A DNA stretch of 64,000 bases from Nothophaeocryptopus gaeumannii (GCA_031771865.1 JASISA010000026.1:1488001-1552000); one strand, 5' to 3'. Shown: positions 33,574 through 46,346, counted from the stretch's first letter. Numbers and translations are program-made. Notes: generated from the letters alone by a model not told the origin.

Positions 33574-35869
33574 GAAGAGCGGCTTTCGAGACTTGCTGCG
33601 GCCGTTTGATTCCGGCCAGCTTTTGTGTATCATCAAGGGCTTTACCATTTTACTTACTAGACGAGATGCGAAGAAGAGCGCGTGTGGCTGTTACTTGCAT
33701 AGCGTTGGCGCTGATGAGGAGGTATGTACAAAAACAAGGCATTCCACTTGTTGCCGGCAGTCGCTTAAGGGAAGTGGATGCTCCTGTCAATCTATTCACT
33801 TTCGCGCCCGAACGGGATGGGTGATGATGATGAGGAAAAGGGCTACTGGTGGTATACCGAGCTTCGTGGCGAAAAAAGGCCGGCTTGCAGAAGGCTTCTT
33901 TCTTGACTCACTTGGCCACGTGCTATTCACCATAAAGGGTGAGTGCCATTTTCGCTTGGGGATGTGGATGGTGGAGGCTCAGCGGATAGATAGCTCAGGG
34001 CTCTGTGGCAGGAGCAGAAGCAGGATGGCGTGGAGGAGCGAATAGCAATCGTGCAAATAGCCAAGGCCATGTTGCATGTGTTGCAGTTGCTGCACGCCAG
34101 TGACAAGGTATGGTACACCATGACTGCCGTTGGGCAGACGGATCTGCGCTATGGAGGGAGGCTCAGCGCATAGCTGCATACTTCACCGTCGTTGTCGTAC
34201 AGTCCACGTCGGGATTTTTTGTTGCTGTCATGTACTGTCATCTATTCGCCTAACTCGCACTTCTTCCTGCTCCTGCATGCTGTCTGTTGTCGATGGAACC
34301 CAAGTCTTTCTCCCAGGCAGCAAGATATCTGTCTCAGCCTGAAAATCCCAGTAGACCGGTCGATGGCTTGCTTATAAGCGGTGAGACGGACGATGTCAAA
34401 GACAGGGGCCGAGACCGACGTGTGGATGTCAAAACCATGTCTCACGTCTGATGGGTGAGTGTGTTCTGATGGGGGCCGAGTAGGAATACGCGCGGTATGC
34501 GCCGAAAATATGCAAGCATGCAAGCCTCGTAATGGGGTTGACTTGCCAAGACAGTACATGTACGCAATACGCAATACGCAATACGCACCCAAGTCTCCCG
34601 ATGCGTGACTGTTGCTGCCGGCTTGTGGCTATAGGTGAGTGAGCAAGAGCTTAGCTTCGGTGGAGTTGCACGTCTGACAGTCTCGCTCCTTCAGCGCAAG
34701 AGACGAGTTGTGGAAAGTCTTCCTTTTGGTTCATCTTTCATCATTCGATCGGTTCGATGCCGGTAAGCAAGAGAAGATGGATGTGTTTCATCTTTTCGCA
34801 AGTTTCAAATCCTCGAGGAGCGTTCGGAGTGATTCTTATAGCTTCTCGTGCTGTGTGCAAGACATGGCAAGGAGACACATGCAAAGGACACGGCTTTCCT
34901 CCGAGACCACGTCGACTCCTATCCAATGCTGCATTGTCCAATGTCTCAAACGAAACAATCCCTTTGTCCCCTAAACCTCCAAAAGAAAAAGCGTCCATCC
35001 GCTGGCATACTAAACAGCTACAGAGTAAGCCTTCCTTGCTTGCTGTAGGCGTCTTCGCCTCAGGGTGCTAAAGCTGCAAGGCATAAACTAAGCCATGGCG
35101 CAGGATTGCGCAACAATGCACAGCATCAAGATAGCTCGTGCATGAAGCAGCTAGCGCTCGGCTTTTGAATGTGGTGACGAGTTCAACACGTGGCATTTCA
35201 GAGCTATTGTGTGATAAAGCTTTCTGGGCTTAAGTGTTTCAGAGTAAGCTGCGCCGTTCACCGCAGTAGTCTCGGATCACATGCTGGGAGGATTCAGATG
35301 TGTTTTGGAGGTCATGCGGATATCTTGAAGGGATTGAGTGAAGGCGAAGAGAGAGGCTTGGCGCAAGTTGGTTGCAGAGAGAACATGGTTTACGCCGCCT
35401 GTTGCGAGGCTTATTGCGATTTCTCTAGTCAACTAGCTAGATTGGCCTTCGATTTATTGCTCGAGGAAGTAACACTGCGGTATTCCAGTGCAGTAAGGCA
35501 ATTTGAAGCCAACTTTGGCAGGTTGCTCTACCATTTCTCTATTACACGCTGACCTTTCATTCCTGCCCATGCGCTCTGGCAACGTTCCTCTGTCGAAGAC
35601 ATTTGACATTAGTAAGAAATTGGTTGATACAGATCCTGTTCCCAGATCATTCGCTTGAAAGCAACATCTTAGCCGGCCTTTAACATGATAGCCACCCGAT
35701 AAATGCTGTGATGAAAGAATTCGTAAATCGTACTTTTTGTGCCGGGTCTTCCAGATCCATCTATACGCAACGCCGAGCTTCTGTTACTGATATGTTGGAC
35801 AGTAGTCGCTCAAAAATGCTGATTGGTCTCCGGGGTGTCTCGCCTTAGAGAGTGCTTGGTTGGCTGCCA
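33574..35869. other. 2.3 kb intergenic stretch, no supported gene
   Basis: This lies between the 3' end of the ARF GEF gene and the 3' end of the Zn2Cys6 gene. Many short overlapping frames occur, none with a motif or convincing composition. A simple repeat, four units of the ACGCAAT type, is at about 34562-34588. I found no tRNA or transposon end. Confidence 0.45.
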
Positions 35870-37858
35870 TCACCAGTGCAATACATCGTCAATACCCATG
35901 CGTCGCCGCTTTCGTGGGGATCTCGTGCCGCCATCACCTTCGTCGTCTCCAATGGTTTCTGCTGCTGCAGTCGCTTCAGCGGTGCGACTTGCTGAGGATC
36001 CTGCAGCTGCAGCTGGTATCGTGGGAGCGGCGCCTGGAGCTGCAGGGCTGCTTACGATTGGCGGCAGCTGAACGCCCGGCCGCGCAGGACTCACCCGGGG
36101 AATTTCACGAGGAGCAGATCGTGGGGTGAAAGCTGTTGTTTCCGTTGGTGGCTCAGCGACCGGCAATCTTTGGGCACTTGATGGCGGTGGCTGGTACAGT
36201 GGAAACGGCGGCTGCAGTTGCGAAGGTGGTGGTTGTTGTCGTTGGCGATATTGATGATGATGGTACGGGAGAGGAGGTTGGGGCGGCGGATAAGATCGGG
36301 TCGGTTGGTGACCGGAGGATCGAGATGGGGCCGGCAACGGGCCTGCGCCAGGAAACGGCATGTAAGCAGCGGGGGCAGACTGCGATGCAAGGTGTCGGCC
36401 TGGAGTGTATAATTCTGGCGTCGGCGCCTGTAATTGGGGCGCCAAAGGCATTCGCGCGAAAAGCGCGGGTGGCTGTTGCGGCGGTATCTGATCGACAGGT
36501 CGAAAGCTGGGTAGCGTGATCGCAACGAAATATGCGTTCGCCTTGGCCAGACGAACGCGCGCAGGGAAAGTTTGTGCAGCAGGTCCAATCTGACTTTGAG
36601 ACCAATGATGAGTGCGATCATCAAATCCTTGACTGTAGCGCTCTGCGTCCGCAAGAGAGGCACCTTGAAGGGGATCTTGCCCCAATTGGACGATCGGGGG
36701 CATGTAAACAGGTTCGCGGGACTCTCGCTCTGCCCGTAGCCGGGCCCGAATCGATTGGAAGCTCTCACCATCCTGCGAGGTTGCGATGTCGCCCAGCTGC
36801 CGCCCGGCAACCTCTTGGCCGCCGAGTATGATTTGGCGAAAAGGTGCATTTGCTTTGATGATGATAAGATCGAGATCCAGATATGCTGTTGGAACCTCGT
36901 ACCCAGGCGAGCCGGCCGGAGACGCAGGATACTGGAGGCCGAAACTCGGTTGTGTTGCAGTCGGTGGAGGAGGAAGTGGGTATGTAGGACTGGCTGCGAC
37001 GCCTGACCCATCACTGCCCTGTGATCGCAATGACCTGAACGACTCCGCTCTTCTAGGTCGTGTTGCAGCGATAGGTCTATGCCCGTGCTCCGACCCTGTT
37101 AAAGGAATTGCGGTCGAAGGGCCAGCCTCAGGCATCACTTGTTCGATCTTGAACTCGCCCTCCTCACGAAGCCGTGGTCGCCCACGTTTCTTATGCTGTA
37201 CATCGAAACATGTATCCTGAATGCTATGTTAGGTGTGCTGGAGGCGTAGAGATGATCGAGAGCAACGAACCTGTTTGCCAGATGCAACACACCGTGCGCA
37301 AGGCCGATTGACATCGCAGCTCAAATGGGCCCGTTTGCAGTTGACGCATGCTGAGGCTACGTGGGCCTTGGATTTCCTTCCCCCTCTCGAGCTCGTTGGT
37401 CGAGTTGTAGACGGGCTGTCCTGGGATGGCTGCGAGGTCGTTGATGCGCCTGGACTTCGTTGAACCTGGGGAGCTGTTCCTGTGTTGGGGATCGAAGCGG
37501 CATGTGTCGAGCCCAATGATGGTTGCGAGCGACTAGGTGCATGCGCTGCAGGCTCATAAAACGGCGGCCTTAATGTCTGTGTCGCGAGAGCCACTGCAGG
37601 CATAGGGGAGGAGGTGGCTGCAGAGGCAGATGCTGTAGATGCTATCGGCTCAGAAGCGGATGTAACAGGTTGATCTGGAGGTATTTTCGGAGGCGAGGGA
37701 GGGTCTGACATCGGCGGCGAGGGATATGTAACCTCGCCGATCCGAACTGTTGGCAGTGATGGACCAAATTTGCGCTTGAGATTGCCCGAGCGCATAGAGC
37801 TGGGCTCGTGTCTCAGTGGGTGACAAGCTGGCAGCAGTGGTACGCTCTCTGCACTCAT
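35870..37858 (-). CDS. Zn2Cys6 transcription factor with PAS-like domain, 644 aa
   Basis: Two exons, 37858-37271 and 37216-35870, joined in phase 0 with a 54-bp intron that splits the zinc cluster. The binuclear cluster CVNCKRAHLSCDVNRPCARC (residues 171-190) is completed after the intron by DTC. It is followed by the basic linker VQHKKRGRPRLREEGEF. A PAS-like segment (AYLDLDLIIIKANAPFRQII, then GRQLGDI) lies at about 275-375. Gln/Pro-rich low-complexity sequence fills much of the rest, ending with the basic SPRKRRRMG. The cluster and PAS layout resembles the AcuK/AcuM/ERT1-like group of metabolic regulators, though the zinc-cluster sequence also fits other fungal factors of unknown role. It acts in the nucleus. 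The C-terminus is repetitive and its boundary is less certain. Confidence 0.85.
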
Positions 37859-40800
37859 TGCGCCTTCAATGTCCGGCGACGACGAGAGTCAGAGTGAACA
37901 CAGCTTGGTTGGTCGACATCCACATCCCACTTTGATCGAACATCTGGTATGATCAGACCAAGTGTAGAACAATGGGAGTTGTTTCGGGGATCTAGAAAAC
38001 GCCGCGAGTGAGACCTGAGGAGTCCGGTTGTACTGTTGGTGGTGACTGATGCGGTTTCAGCTGTCAGCCTGGTGCCTTTCTGTCGATGTGCTCTATCGAA
38101 CGTCCCCACGGATAACTTCGATGGCAGCCGTATGGTGGACCAAACTCCGATGCGGCAACGCCAGATTAAAGGAAGGAACAGTTTGGTAAGTATTGACAAC
38201 GAAAAGAATGACTTGGCAGTAAGAACACGGTCCGCTCCAGTGACCAATTGCTCAACTTGTGTCTTGTGTGCAACACAATGATGAGGATGGCCCAGAGAGC
38301 GACGTCCGAAACAGCGCGGGTTGGGGCTTCCTTCTACATATCCCCACAGTCCTTAGGCAAGACGCAAGCCGGAAAATAGTGCATCGCCATCTTAAGCTTT
38401 CTTGTAAGCCATGAGCACGAGGACTTTGCCAGCACTTGATATATCTTGTCCCGGTCCCTGCTGAGACATTGCGACAGTTGACTTCTCTAACCAGTACGAT
38501 TAATATGCATCTGCTTTGGCGGCACCGTAACAAGGCACGGCGTCAACATGCACACACCCTGGTCACCGCGAAAAGGAGCCTCCAGCAAAATGCGACCACG
38601 ATCGTGTCCCGGTGCATCAGGCTTCAGGCCGGGCTGTGCAGGTCAGCGATCAAAGACGTTGTGCACCGGCTCGTGCTTTGAGACCCTCAAAGTGGGTCAC
38701 CCCAAGATCCTGGCAGTTGTGGCAGAACGTTAATACATGAGTGTCCGTGCTCTGACCAGTGAAGGTGGACTGTGCGTAGCGAGGCTTGACCTGGCGCGCA
38801 TCTCCCGTTGAACCTTCCGCCATAACCAATAGAGTTCTGTCTCGCAGCTGTTGCTGTCAGCGTCCAGCGGGGCATGGAGCTTGCAACGCAATTGGTAGGC
38901 TGCAATCAAGCAACCCCGTCTTGCTGCAGTCCGCAAGGCGAGCTCAAGTATTCATTGAAGTCCACGCGTTGCAGCCAGCTCTCAAACGTGCTCTCCAGAA
39001 GAGCTCTCTGTCCTGGTAAAGAGAAGGGATGCTCACTGTCGATCGCGGACACCAGCCAGCTGTTGCATCATGAGCGTGGCGGATATCGATAAGCGTCCTC
39101 AACTTGGCTCGGCCGCTCAACGTGCTTTTCGTCTAGAGGATCAGTGTCTTCCAGACTCATTATCACTGACGGATTCAGGAATCGCATCTTGAGCCGAAGA
39201 CCCGACGAGGACACGGAGAGATCGTCCACAACGGCGTCAAGAGAGCCAAGAGGGCTGTAAATCGTATCCAGCGCTCGCTGCATCATGAGATGCTCTTGGA
39301 AGATTTCATCCAGAACGAGGCCGCCGCTGGCCAAGCCATTTGCACGGTGGATTACTGTGGGACGGCATGACTTCGTCATGGCCTGCATGCAGACACGATG
39401 TTACCACCCCGTTGACGACGGACGCGTGGTCTAACATCTGACGCAAGGACCTCAGGCTCGCACCCCAAGCCGCTCTGCGTTGGACCAAGTTGGATGCTCG
39501 ATGGATGGCCCGGTCAATGGATCCAAGCGAAGCGTCGCCAGCGATCCTGCTGCGCATCCGGATGCCGCATGCATGAATGTCGCGTTGACATCGAACTCCG
39601 ACGCGGTGAAAGAGGAGCCGAAGGCTGCTGGTCCGAAGACGACTTTAGATGCTCCTCGAGAGTCTCATCAGGCATCATCAGGGTCGGAGCCTTCCAGTGT
39701 GTCAGAGTACGCGGCGCGTCATTACACGGGACGAGATTGGAGTCGAATGAGTGGTGAAGCGAGGAGTTCCTCACGGCGGAGAATATGTGCAGACTTGTGG
39801 TGAAGTCAGAGTGCTCAATCTAAGTTTACGGCGCATATGGTGCACGGGCCATCGTCGGAAAGACCAGGATCTTCTGCCGACACCGACACCGATACACCGA
39901 CATCGACACCGACACCTCCCAAAGCCAACGTCTACACCTTCCTTCTTTCTCTACCAGCATCCGGACTCTTTCGGGACATGGAGAGGCACATCTATTCACC
40001 GCCAGACCCCACGTGTCCATAACGCCCAATGTCCTCTCCGCTCCCTGGTACGGTGTACTCATCAGCCACATAGCAACATTGTAAGGTCCACGAGGCTGGC
40101 TCGCCGGTCAATTCGATGGTGCCCAGCCTCTAGCCGGTACTTTGACCTCACAGCAACCGCGACCCCAGAAATGACATGCTGACACGTTCCGAACGTCGGC
40201 AGTCGCTAATTCCACGAATAGCGGCCACTACGACGCGCTACTGCGGCGCTCTCCAACGAGCAGGTTGCTGGAATCCTCCCATCTGCTGAGAACGATCTAC
40301 TCCGTACAGGTACAGTAGCCAGACCGGCGACCCAACATCGTCAGAGGCAAGCGCCGCCTGAAGAGATCTGCGACAACGAATTCATGAATCCCTTGCTGTT
40401 CCCGATGCGGTACTAAGACCAGGAACGCGAGACGCCAACACCCGATTCGCTGCCTTGGCTACGTATTTGTGCCGCTTTCACCAAAAGAGTATCGCGTGAG
40501 TGCAGCATCTATCGAACTTGCAATCTATTCCATCCCACCGGTACGCTGCCACGCTGCTATTGCTGACCAGGGTAGCAAACTATTCTTGTGTACGGTGTAT
40601 ATGCGGAGGAATATGCAAGGAACCAGTCGCGAGCCGCAACTCTAAGCGCCTGCCGGAAAAGGTGGAGACCTCGCCAGACTTCAGCTGCGTCCGTGCGTGA
40701 GCACAACCACAATGCTTGTATGCGATCATCAACGGGAAGGCAGAGGTGTGTTCTTCACGCCATTTCGTCAAGCTACAGCTACGCTCTCTCCCGGCCTCGG

Positions 40801-42121
40801 CACCTACGCGCTCCATTGAGGATTCATCATCACCACCGGACAGGCTTGAAATCGGCGAGAGCAATGGGCGCCGATGAATACGTTAGGATGTCCACCAGCC
40901 TCACCCATCATTTGATTTCTTGGAGCCCGTTTGCAGCGTCTGTGCTCAACAACCGCCGGGATCGAGGTTGTAATGAAGAGAACGCACACGTGCGCAACGG
41001 GAGCGCAGCAGGCTCACGCTCTCACTGTTCGGTAGAAACAGGTGTACCTGCGTGCGGAAACCTGCACGGTACCGAGACAACTTGCCCAACCATCAGCCGA
41101 GCACTGTCCATACCAGCCATGTTGCAAATCCAACAGCGCGAACAATTGAGAACACGCAGAGAGCATCTCGCATGATGCTTGGACGTATTGTGGTCAGTGG
41201 CGGATGAATGCGCTTTGAGTGCGATAAGAGGCCCTAATGAGCAAGAACATGATCAGCTTGAGATATGGTGGTCGGCCCTCTACTACTGAAATCCCCGCCA
41301 CGTCCAAACAGAAGGCGCTTTTACGAAGTCAAAGCGGCAAGAGTTGAGTTTTTGAACACATGTCTGACCTCCACCAGGGCATCAACGAGGCCCCGCAGCC
41401 GCGGTTATTGAGTTCCACTGCTGACTCGTAGCAGACTCGCTCTTGCGTGCCACCAAGGACGGACTTTATTCTCCACTATTTTCCTTTGACCCTCTCACGG
41501 AATGCATGCACGTCATACCGGAGCATTTTTCATCACGAGTAACTTCACCAATCTCCGCTATCGATTTCTGCAGAGACGCCCGGACCTCTCGAAGTCTTCC
41601 GAGCGGATGCAAACATGGTTGGGTTCAGAAACTAGAAGCATGCTTTGACCATCACATGTCAGGATTTCGGTCGCGACCATTCAACGTTCGACGACTCGCT
41701 ATCTTGCTTCTGACAGGCGGGACGTTCTCGCTGACAGCCTGTCCATTGTGATTGACTGCATGGCCGTCTTCAGCCGGGGCTATAGGGTATGCTAGGATAT
41801 GCTGGCGCGATATTCGGAGAATTAGATCAAGATCTGCAAGGAAAATCTTGCACGTTGGATCTCACTCGATTCAATAAACCAAGTTTGCCGATTTTACCGT
41901 GAAGAGCATGCTGGGTACGGAGCCCGGAACAGAATTCAATGATTGATCACGCCTGCGCAGCTTGCTTTGCATCCGCGTGAACGGCCTTGCTGCTTTCCTG
42001 CATGTTCCGTAGTTCGTTTCCTTCTGGCGCGAACTATGCAACGTGCCACCGCGCGTACGGCCGTCTAATCAAGTGCACTGGTCTGGCCATCCTTGCAGAG
42101 TTGCACTATCAGGACTCCGTC
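37859..42121. other. 4.3 kb gene desert
   Basis: No supported gene. The most protein-like frame is minus 39388-39068 (106 codons, acidic and Leu-rich, FLNPSVIMSLEDTDPLDE), which might be a small or remnant gene; I cannot assign it. A CACCGA/CATCGA hexamer repeat lies near 39878-39918. The frames at 40588-41175 and 41443-41751 have no motif. No transposase motifs or terminal repeats were seen. Confidence 0.45.
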
Positions 42122-42927
42122 TTATGCTCGAGCTGCATTCCAGCTAAAATCATGCCCACAAAAACGGCCTGTTTCCTTGGTCAGTGGAAAGTACGAAGCG
42201 CAAGTCTGCCGGTCTAGGAACCTACACTTCATGTGATCGCAGCCACCGTTCTTCTCGATATTGACAGTGCACTTCGGACACTTCCTTGACCCGCTCGTCT
42301 TGATGTACCGCTGGCTGGCGGCATCATTCTTCTTCTGACCCTCCTTGCGTTTGAGGCTTTCTTGATAAGCGGCGCATGCCTGGCCGTCATGCATGACCAC
42401 CTCGCATAGAATGCAGTATCTGTGCTTGCAGAGTTCGCACCGAAAGATATTGCCATCTTCGCGGGTGGTGTGGATGTAGCCGTACTTGCAAGATCCTGAT
42501 GGGCATGTTCGAAAGAGTGGGTCGCTCCTCATGAAGTCCAGAGTGGCTTTGTCGATGTGTCTGGACGATGTCAGCATGTGCATCAGCAATGAATTTGCTA
42601 ACCTCACTTCTGGTATAGCTCCGCACTCGCCAGTGCCCTGATCTCCGGTTCGGCAAGCGTGGTCTCACATTCGGCGCATATGATCTTGTCGGCGGTCTTG
42701 GAATCCATTTGCGCCTTGAGGTGGTCTTGCCAACAGTCCGAACAAGTGTTGCTGGCGTGTCGCTGGCCATTGTGGATGCTTGACGGAAACTCCACCAGAT
42801 CCTTCATATCGGTGCAGATGTCACAGGCAGTGTCGATACCGGTCAGGATCTTGGCGCGCTTCGCTTTGCCTTGGATCACGGAATCATTGGCGAGATCAAT
42901 TGCGTCGCGGCTCCTGCGTTTCACCAT
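42122..42927 (-). CDS. RBR (RING-IBR-RING) protein, copy 4, with shortened RING2
   Basis: Three exons, 42927-42608, 42560-42226 and 42168-42122, 233 aa. RING1 has TACDICTDM, ASNTCSDCW and IICAECETTL. A phase-2 intron follows at the family position (YQ|K). IBR has FRTCPSGSCKYGY, FRCELCKHRYCILC and HDGQAC. RING2 has KCPKCTVNIEKNGGCDHMKC with the putative catalytic Cys, but then CGHDFSWNAARA and stop. In relatives this reads FCWxC, so the last zinc pair is missing and the protein ends there. The second intron splits the Cys codon of MKC (T|GC), exactly as in copy 5. An N-terminal basic leader (KRRSRDA, KAKRAK) may be a nuclear signal. The lost zinc site suggests impaired or altered ligase activity; that is inference. 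Confidence 0.8.
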
Positions 42928-43195
42928 CTCGCGAAGCCCTGGAATGGATGCGACGTTCTTCGGACCTTTCGTGGCAATGTGTGGTCGATGTTGTTGCTAC
43001 TATTGTGAGAGTGCGAGTGGAGTAGATGGCGGAAGTGATATAAAGTGAAGTGTGAGGCTTCGCTAACGACCCAGCCTTACTTCAAGACAGTGACTAGCAC
43101 ATGCACGAGGAAGCTCACTGCCGTGCGAGAGCCTTGTCTAAGACGCGAATGCCTAAGGCTTACACGAGGCTACGCCGTTCAACTAACGGCGTGGA

Positions 43196-43203
43196 GTGGC
43201 GAA
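43196..43203. repeat. Left target-site duplication of hAT element
   Basis: GTGGCGAA directly abuts the left end of the element and is repeated exactly at 46082-46089. Eight base pairs is the standard duplication made by hAT transposases. Confidence 0.93.
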
Positions 43204-43222
43204 CAGTGAGCGTATTGGTCTG
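43204..43222 (+). repeat. Left terminal inverted repeat of hAT element
   Basis: CAGTGAGCGTATTGGTCTG. The reverse complement of the right end differs at one position only (C/T at base 8). CAGTG/CACTG ends are usual for hAT elements. Confidence 0.92.
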
Positions 43223-46062
43223 GTCCTTATTGGTCATGGTCGGTTACTAGTAGGTTAATGGTCGGTTTGGTCTATAAGTGAATGGATTAATGGTTAGTCT
43301 GGTATTGAGGCTCGGTTCTTACCGGTAACCAACAGCCAAATGCGGTATACAGTGCGCTCTACTCGGAGCCGTCGCCGAAGTGGATCCCCACTAAAAGCGC
43401 GTATCTCAAGAGAACGCGGTATAGGCCATTCAAGGCGTTGTTACTCAATTGGACTACTCTCGTTGCCGCTATGGCTTTCAGCTTCCTTTGTGAGGCCACT
43501 AACAAGGTCACGTTATTAGAGACTAATCCAGACTTCCGCGAAGAGCTCCGGCTTAGCACCTTCAAGATTAGAGGCACTGAATACACTAGAGACGCGTGTA
43601 TTGCAAAGAATCCAAGGCACTAGAGCCGCGACAAGAAGAGCATCGTTTGGAAGAAGGGCGAGGCCTTGAAGCGCTATACCGACTTAAAGGAGGTCTATTA
43701 CTGCTACCTCTACGAGGATTAGAAGCTTAAGTAGAAGGTCTTCGTAGTAAATAGTAACAAGCCAGCACTCATTTATCTCGAGAATATCCATAAGATAGAC
43801 GCTAAGGGCAAGCCATTAATACGTGCTAATGGCCTACAGACGCCTAAGACGTTCTTTAACCTCGTATCCGGTTACTACTTCGAGGATTTCAAGCTCTTAC
43901 TAATCCGCTGGATCGTATACTGCTATATCGCCTTCGCTATGCTCGAGAACGCATACTTTCGCGAGCTCCTCGCGTATATAAACAAAGCTCTTACTAGTCT
44001 ATTACTACGCGCTAGTGCGACGCTAAGGAAGTGGGTAGTAGCGGAGTATAAGGTACGGAAGCGGAAGTTAGTCCAGGAGATAAAGGAGGCACTAAGTAAT
44101 ATCCATATTAGCTTTAATACGTGGACTTCGCTAAACGCCTTCGCAATTACTGCAGTCTACGCTCACTTTATCGACGTAGGCGGAAAGCGACGTACCAAGC
44201 TTATAGCCTTCCGTAGGCTAAGAGGTAATTATAGCGGTAACAATATCGCTAAGTAGCTACTTGGAGTGCTTCGAGAGTACGAGATTAGCGGTCGGATTGG
44301 GTATTTTATAGCGGACAACGCGAGTAACGACGACACCGCTATCGATAAGGTTCTAAAGAAGCTCTATCTAAAGATGTTAGCTAAGCAGCGAAAGCAGCAG
44401 CGTCTGCGCTGCTTCGGCCATATCGCAAACCTCTACGCTCGTGCGTTGCTACTAGGCAAGGGCTCTGGCAAGGCGCTTGAAAAACTAGACTACTAGACGT
44501 AGAAGGGCGCTTTCGAGGCCGTTAAAGAGTTCTAGCGTACCCGCGGACCGATTAGAAGACTCTACAACATTATTAGATAGATTAGAGCCTCGCCGTAGCG
44601 ACGTGAGGCGTTTGCAGCTATTAAGGGCGGTGTTGGTTTAGAGGAGTTTAATAATCTAATAGTAAGTTCTTACGCTTTAATATAGCCCTACCTTAGAGTT
44701 GAAGATTAAGGGTTCTTATTACACAACTAGCTCTAAGCTAATCGAACACGATAATCGACGCGGGCCGTGTTGCTATCCGCGCTTCTACGTGCGGAGACGC
44801 CGACTCTCCGACATTACGTAATAACTCGACTTCAGCAACTTCTTATCCAATTCATCGTTTTATTTAGCTACTAACACCCTTATAGCTTATTCAAGACAAC
44901 TCTACGCGATAGAACTCATTCTTCTATATAATTGGACGTGCTATAGACATACGGGAGCGCATCGAAGCCTTCTATATTAAGAACAAGGCCGATAAAACTA
45001 TTAAAGCTAATATGCTCACTATAATCGATTAGGATTAACTTAATAAGCTCTACGACACGCTCGCTCTATTTAAGGTTACTACTCTAAGTACCTAGGGCGA
45101 GAAGAAGCACCTATTCGACTAGTTTCTAACGCTCTACTTCCTCCTCGATACCCTCGACGACTTTAAGGTTAAATACGCCGCGGAAGCTAAAGAAGATAGC
45201 GCCTATAAGTACTTCGCGAACTGCTACGAGTACAGCTAGCACAAGACTAAGAAGTACTTCAAACTAGCTAACTAGATGCCTATTGTGTACGCTACTATTA
45301 TACTTAACCCTACTTAGAAGCACGCGTAGTTTAAAGAGCGTTGGAGCGATAGTACTACTTAGTAGAAGAAGTGGATTAAGACAACACTAAAGCAAGCGAA
45401 GGAGATATGGACTAAATACTACAAGCCTTAGGCAGCTACTACCTTATACTTAGTACCTACTGCTAACAGCGACGATCGTAGCCTTCGAGACGCCCTTCAC
45501 GATTACAAACGCCGCAAAATCAACCCTTTAGCGCCTTCTAAAGCTGATCCCTTCTAAGCCTACCTAGCTACTGACTACGAGCACGATCCACAAGCTGGCA
45601 AGACGCTACAAGAGGTTGTTGATAAGGAAATAGCACCATTTAATACCCTTGAATACTAGTTTAATCGCCAACAACAAGAGCCGGAGCTGGCTAAGTTCGC
45701 ATTTGACATACTCGCTATACTACTAATGAGTGACGCTCTAGAGCGTGGATTCAGTGCTGGCCGCGACCTCATCTCGTACCGCCGCTCCAACCTTAAAGAG
45801 GACATCATAGAAGCTTGTAGCTGCCTTCGGTAATGGTATAGGCCACTAGCAGTAAGGAAGAAGGGAACAAGCATAGTATACGACGCCTTTGACGACGAGG
45901 AAGCGATTCAGAAGGTATACAATGGACTAGAAGAGGTGTACGAAGTGAGGGAATAGCAGCGCAATGGATACTCGATTAGGTAATGGTATACCATCGGTCT
46001 AATGGTATTGAGGCCTCAGACATGTTGGTCGGTCTGGTATTGAGCTCTATACCAAACCAAAG

Positions 46063-46081
46063 CAGACCAATACACTCACTG
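46063..46081 (-). repeat. Right terminal inverted repeat of hAT element
   Basis: Read on the minus strand it is CAGTGAGTGTATTGGTCTG, matching the left end at 18 of 19 positions. Confidence 0.92.
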
Positions 46082-46089
46082 GTGGCGAA
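46082..46089. repeat. Right target-site duplication of hAT element
   Basis: GTGGCGAA, identical to 43196-43203. The perfect match suggests the insertion is not very old even though the coding region is heavily mutated. Confidence 0.93.
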
Positions 46090-46346
46090 TGAGAATCGTT
46101 ATGTTCTTGAGAGCTCTCCCTCAAGGCATACAAAAAAGATTCTCAGACTACGTGAGCTTCGTAAGCGTGGCATCTGTCTTGCCTTCAGTCTACGTGCTTG
46201 AGTATCAACGGCCGACGCATTTACGGTCTTCCGCCTACATCCTTCAAGCCTAAAGGGGTGGTATCCAAGATAGCAATCCGTGCTGATAAATCCGACGCCC
46301 TCACCAGTGTTCATAGTGACTCTTAATCCAAGAGGAAGACGCCATC

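Larger units (their letters stand above)
43204..46081 (+). mobile_element. hAT DNA transposon, full length but degenerate (RIP-like)
   Basis: A 2878-bp element bounded by terminal inverted repeats and an 8-bp target duplication. The plus-strand transposase reads mainly in one frame from about 43438 to 45955, broken by more than twenty stops. Recognisable parts include NIHISFNTWTSLNAFAITAV, IGYFIADNASNDDTAIDKVL and CFGHIANLYARALL, plus the C-terminal hAT dimerisation region ELAKFAFDILAILLMSDALE followed by RGFSAGRDLISYRRSNL. Nearly all stops are TAG (a few TAA), often where Trp or Gln is expected. C-to-T changes at CpA on either strand, the mark of RIP, produce this. The element is AT-richer than its surroundings and carries subterminal GGTCTGGT/GGTCGGT repeats at both ends. 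It cannot encode transposase now. It separates RBR copies 4 and 5. Confidence 0.93.

Noticed and set aside
35823..36831. Plus-strand frames opposite the Zn2Cys6 gene
   Set aside because: Shadow frames of a Gln/Pro-rich coding region; the zinc cluster and PAS segment fix the true strand.
39878..39918. CACCGA hexamer repeat as a telomere-like or centromere-like array
   Set aside because: Only about 40 bp and imperfect, and it does not match the TTAGGG fungal telomere unit.
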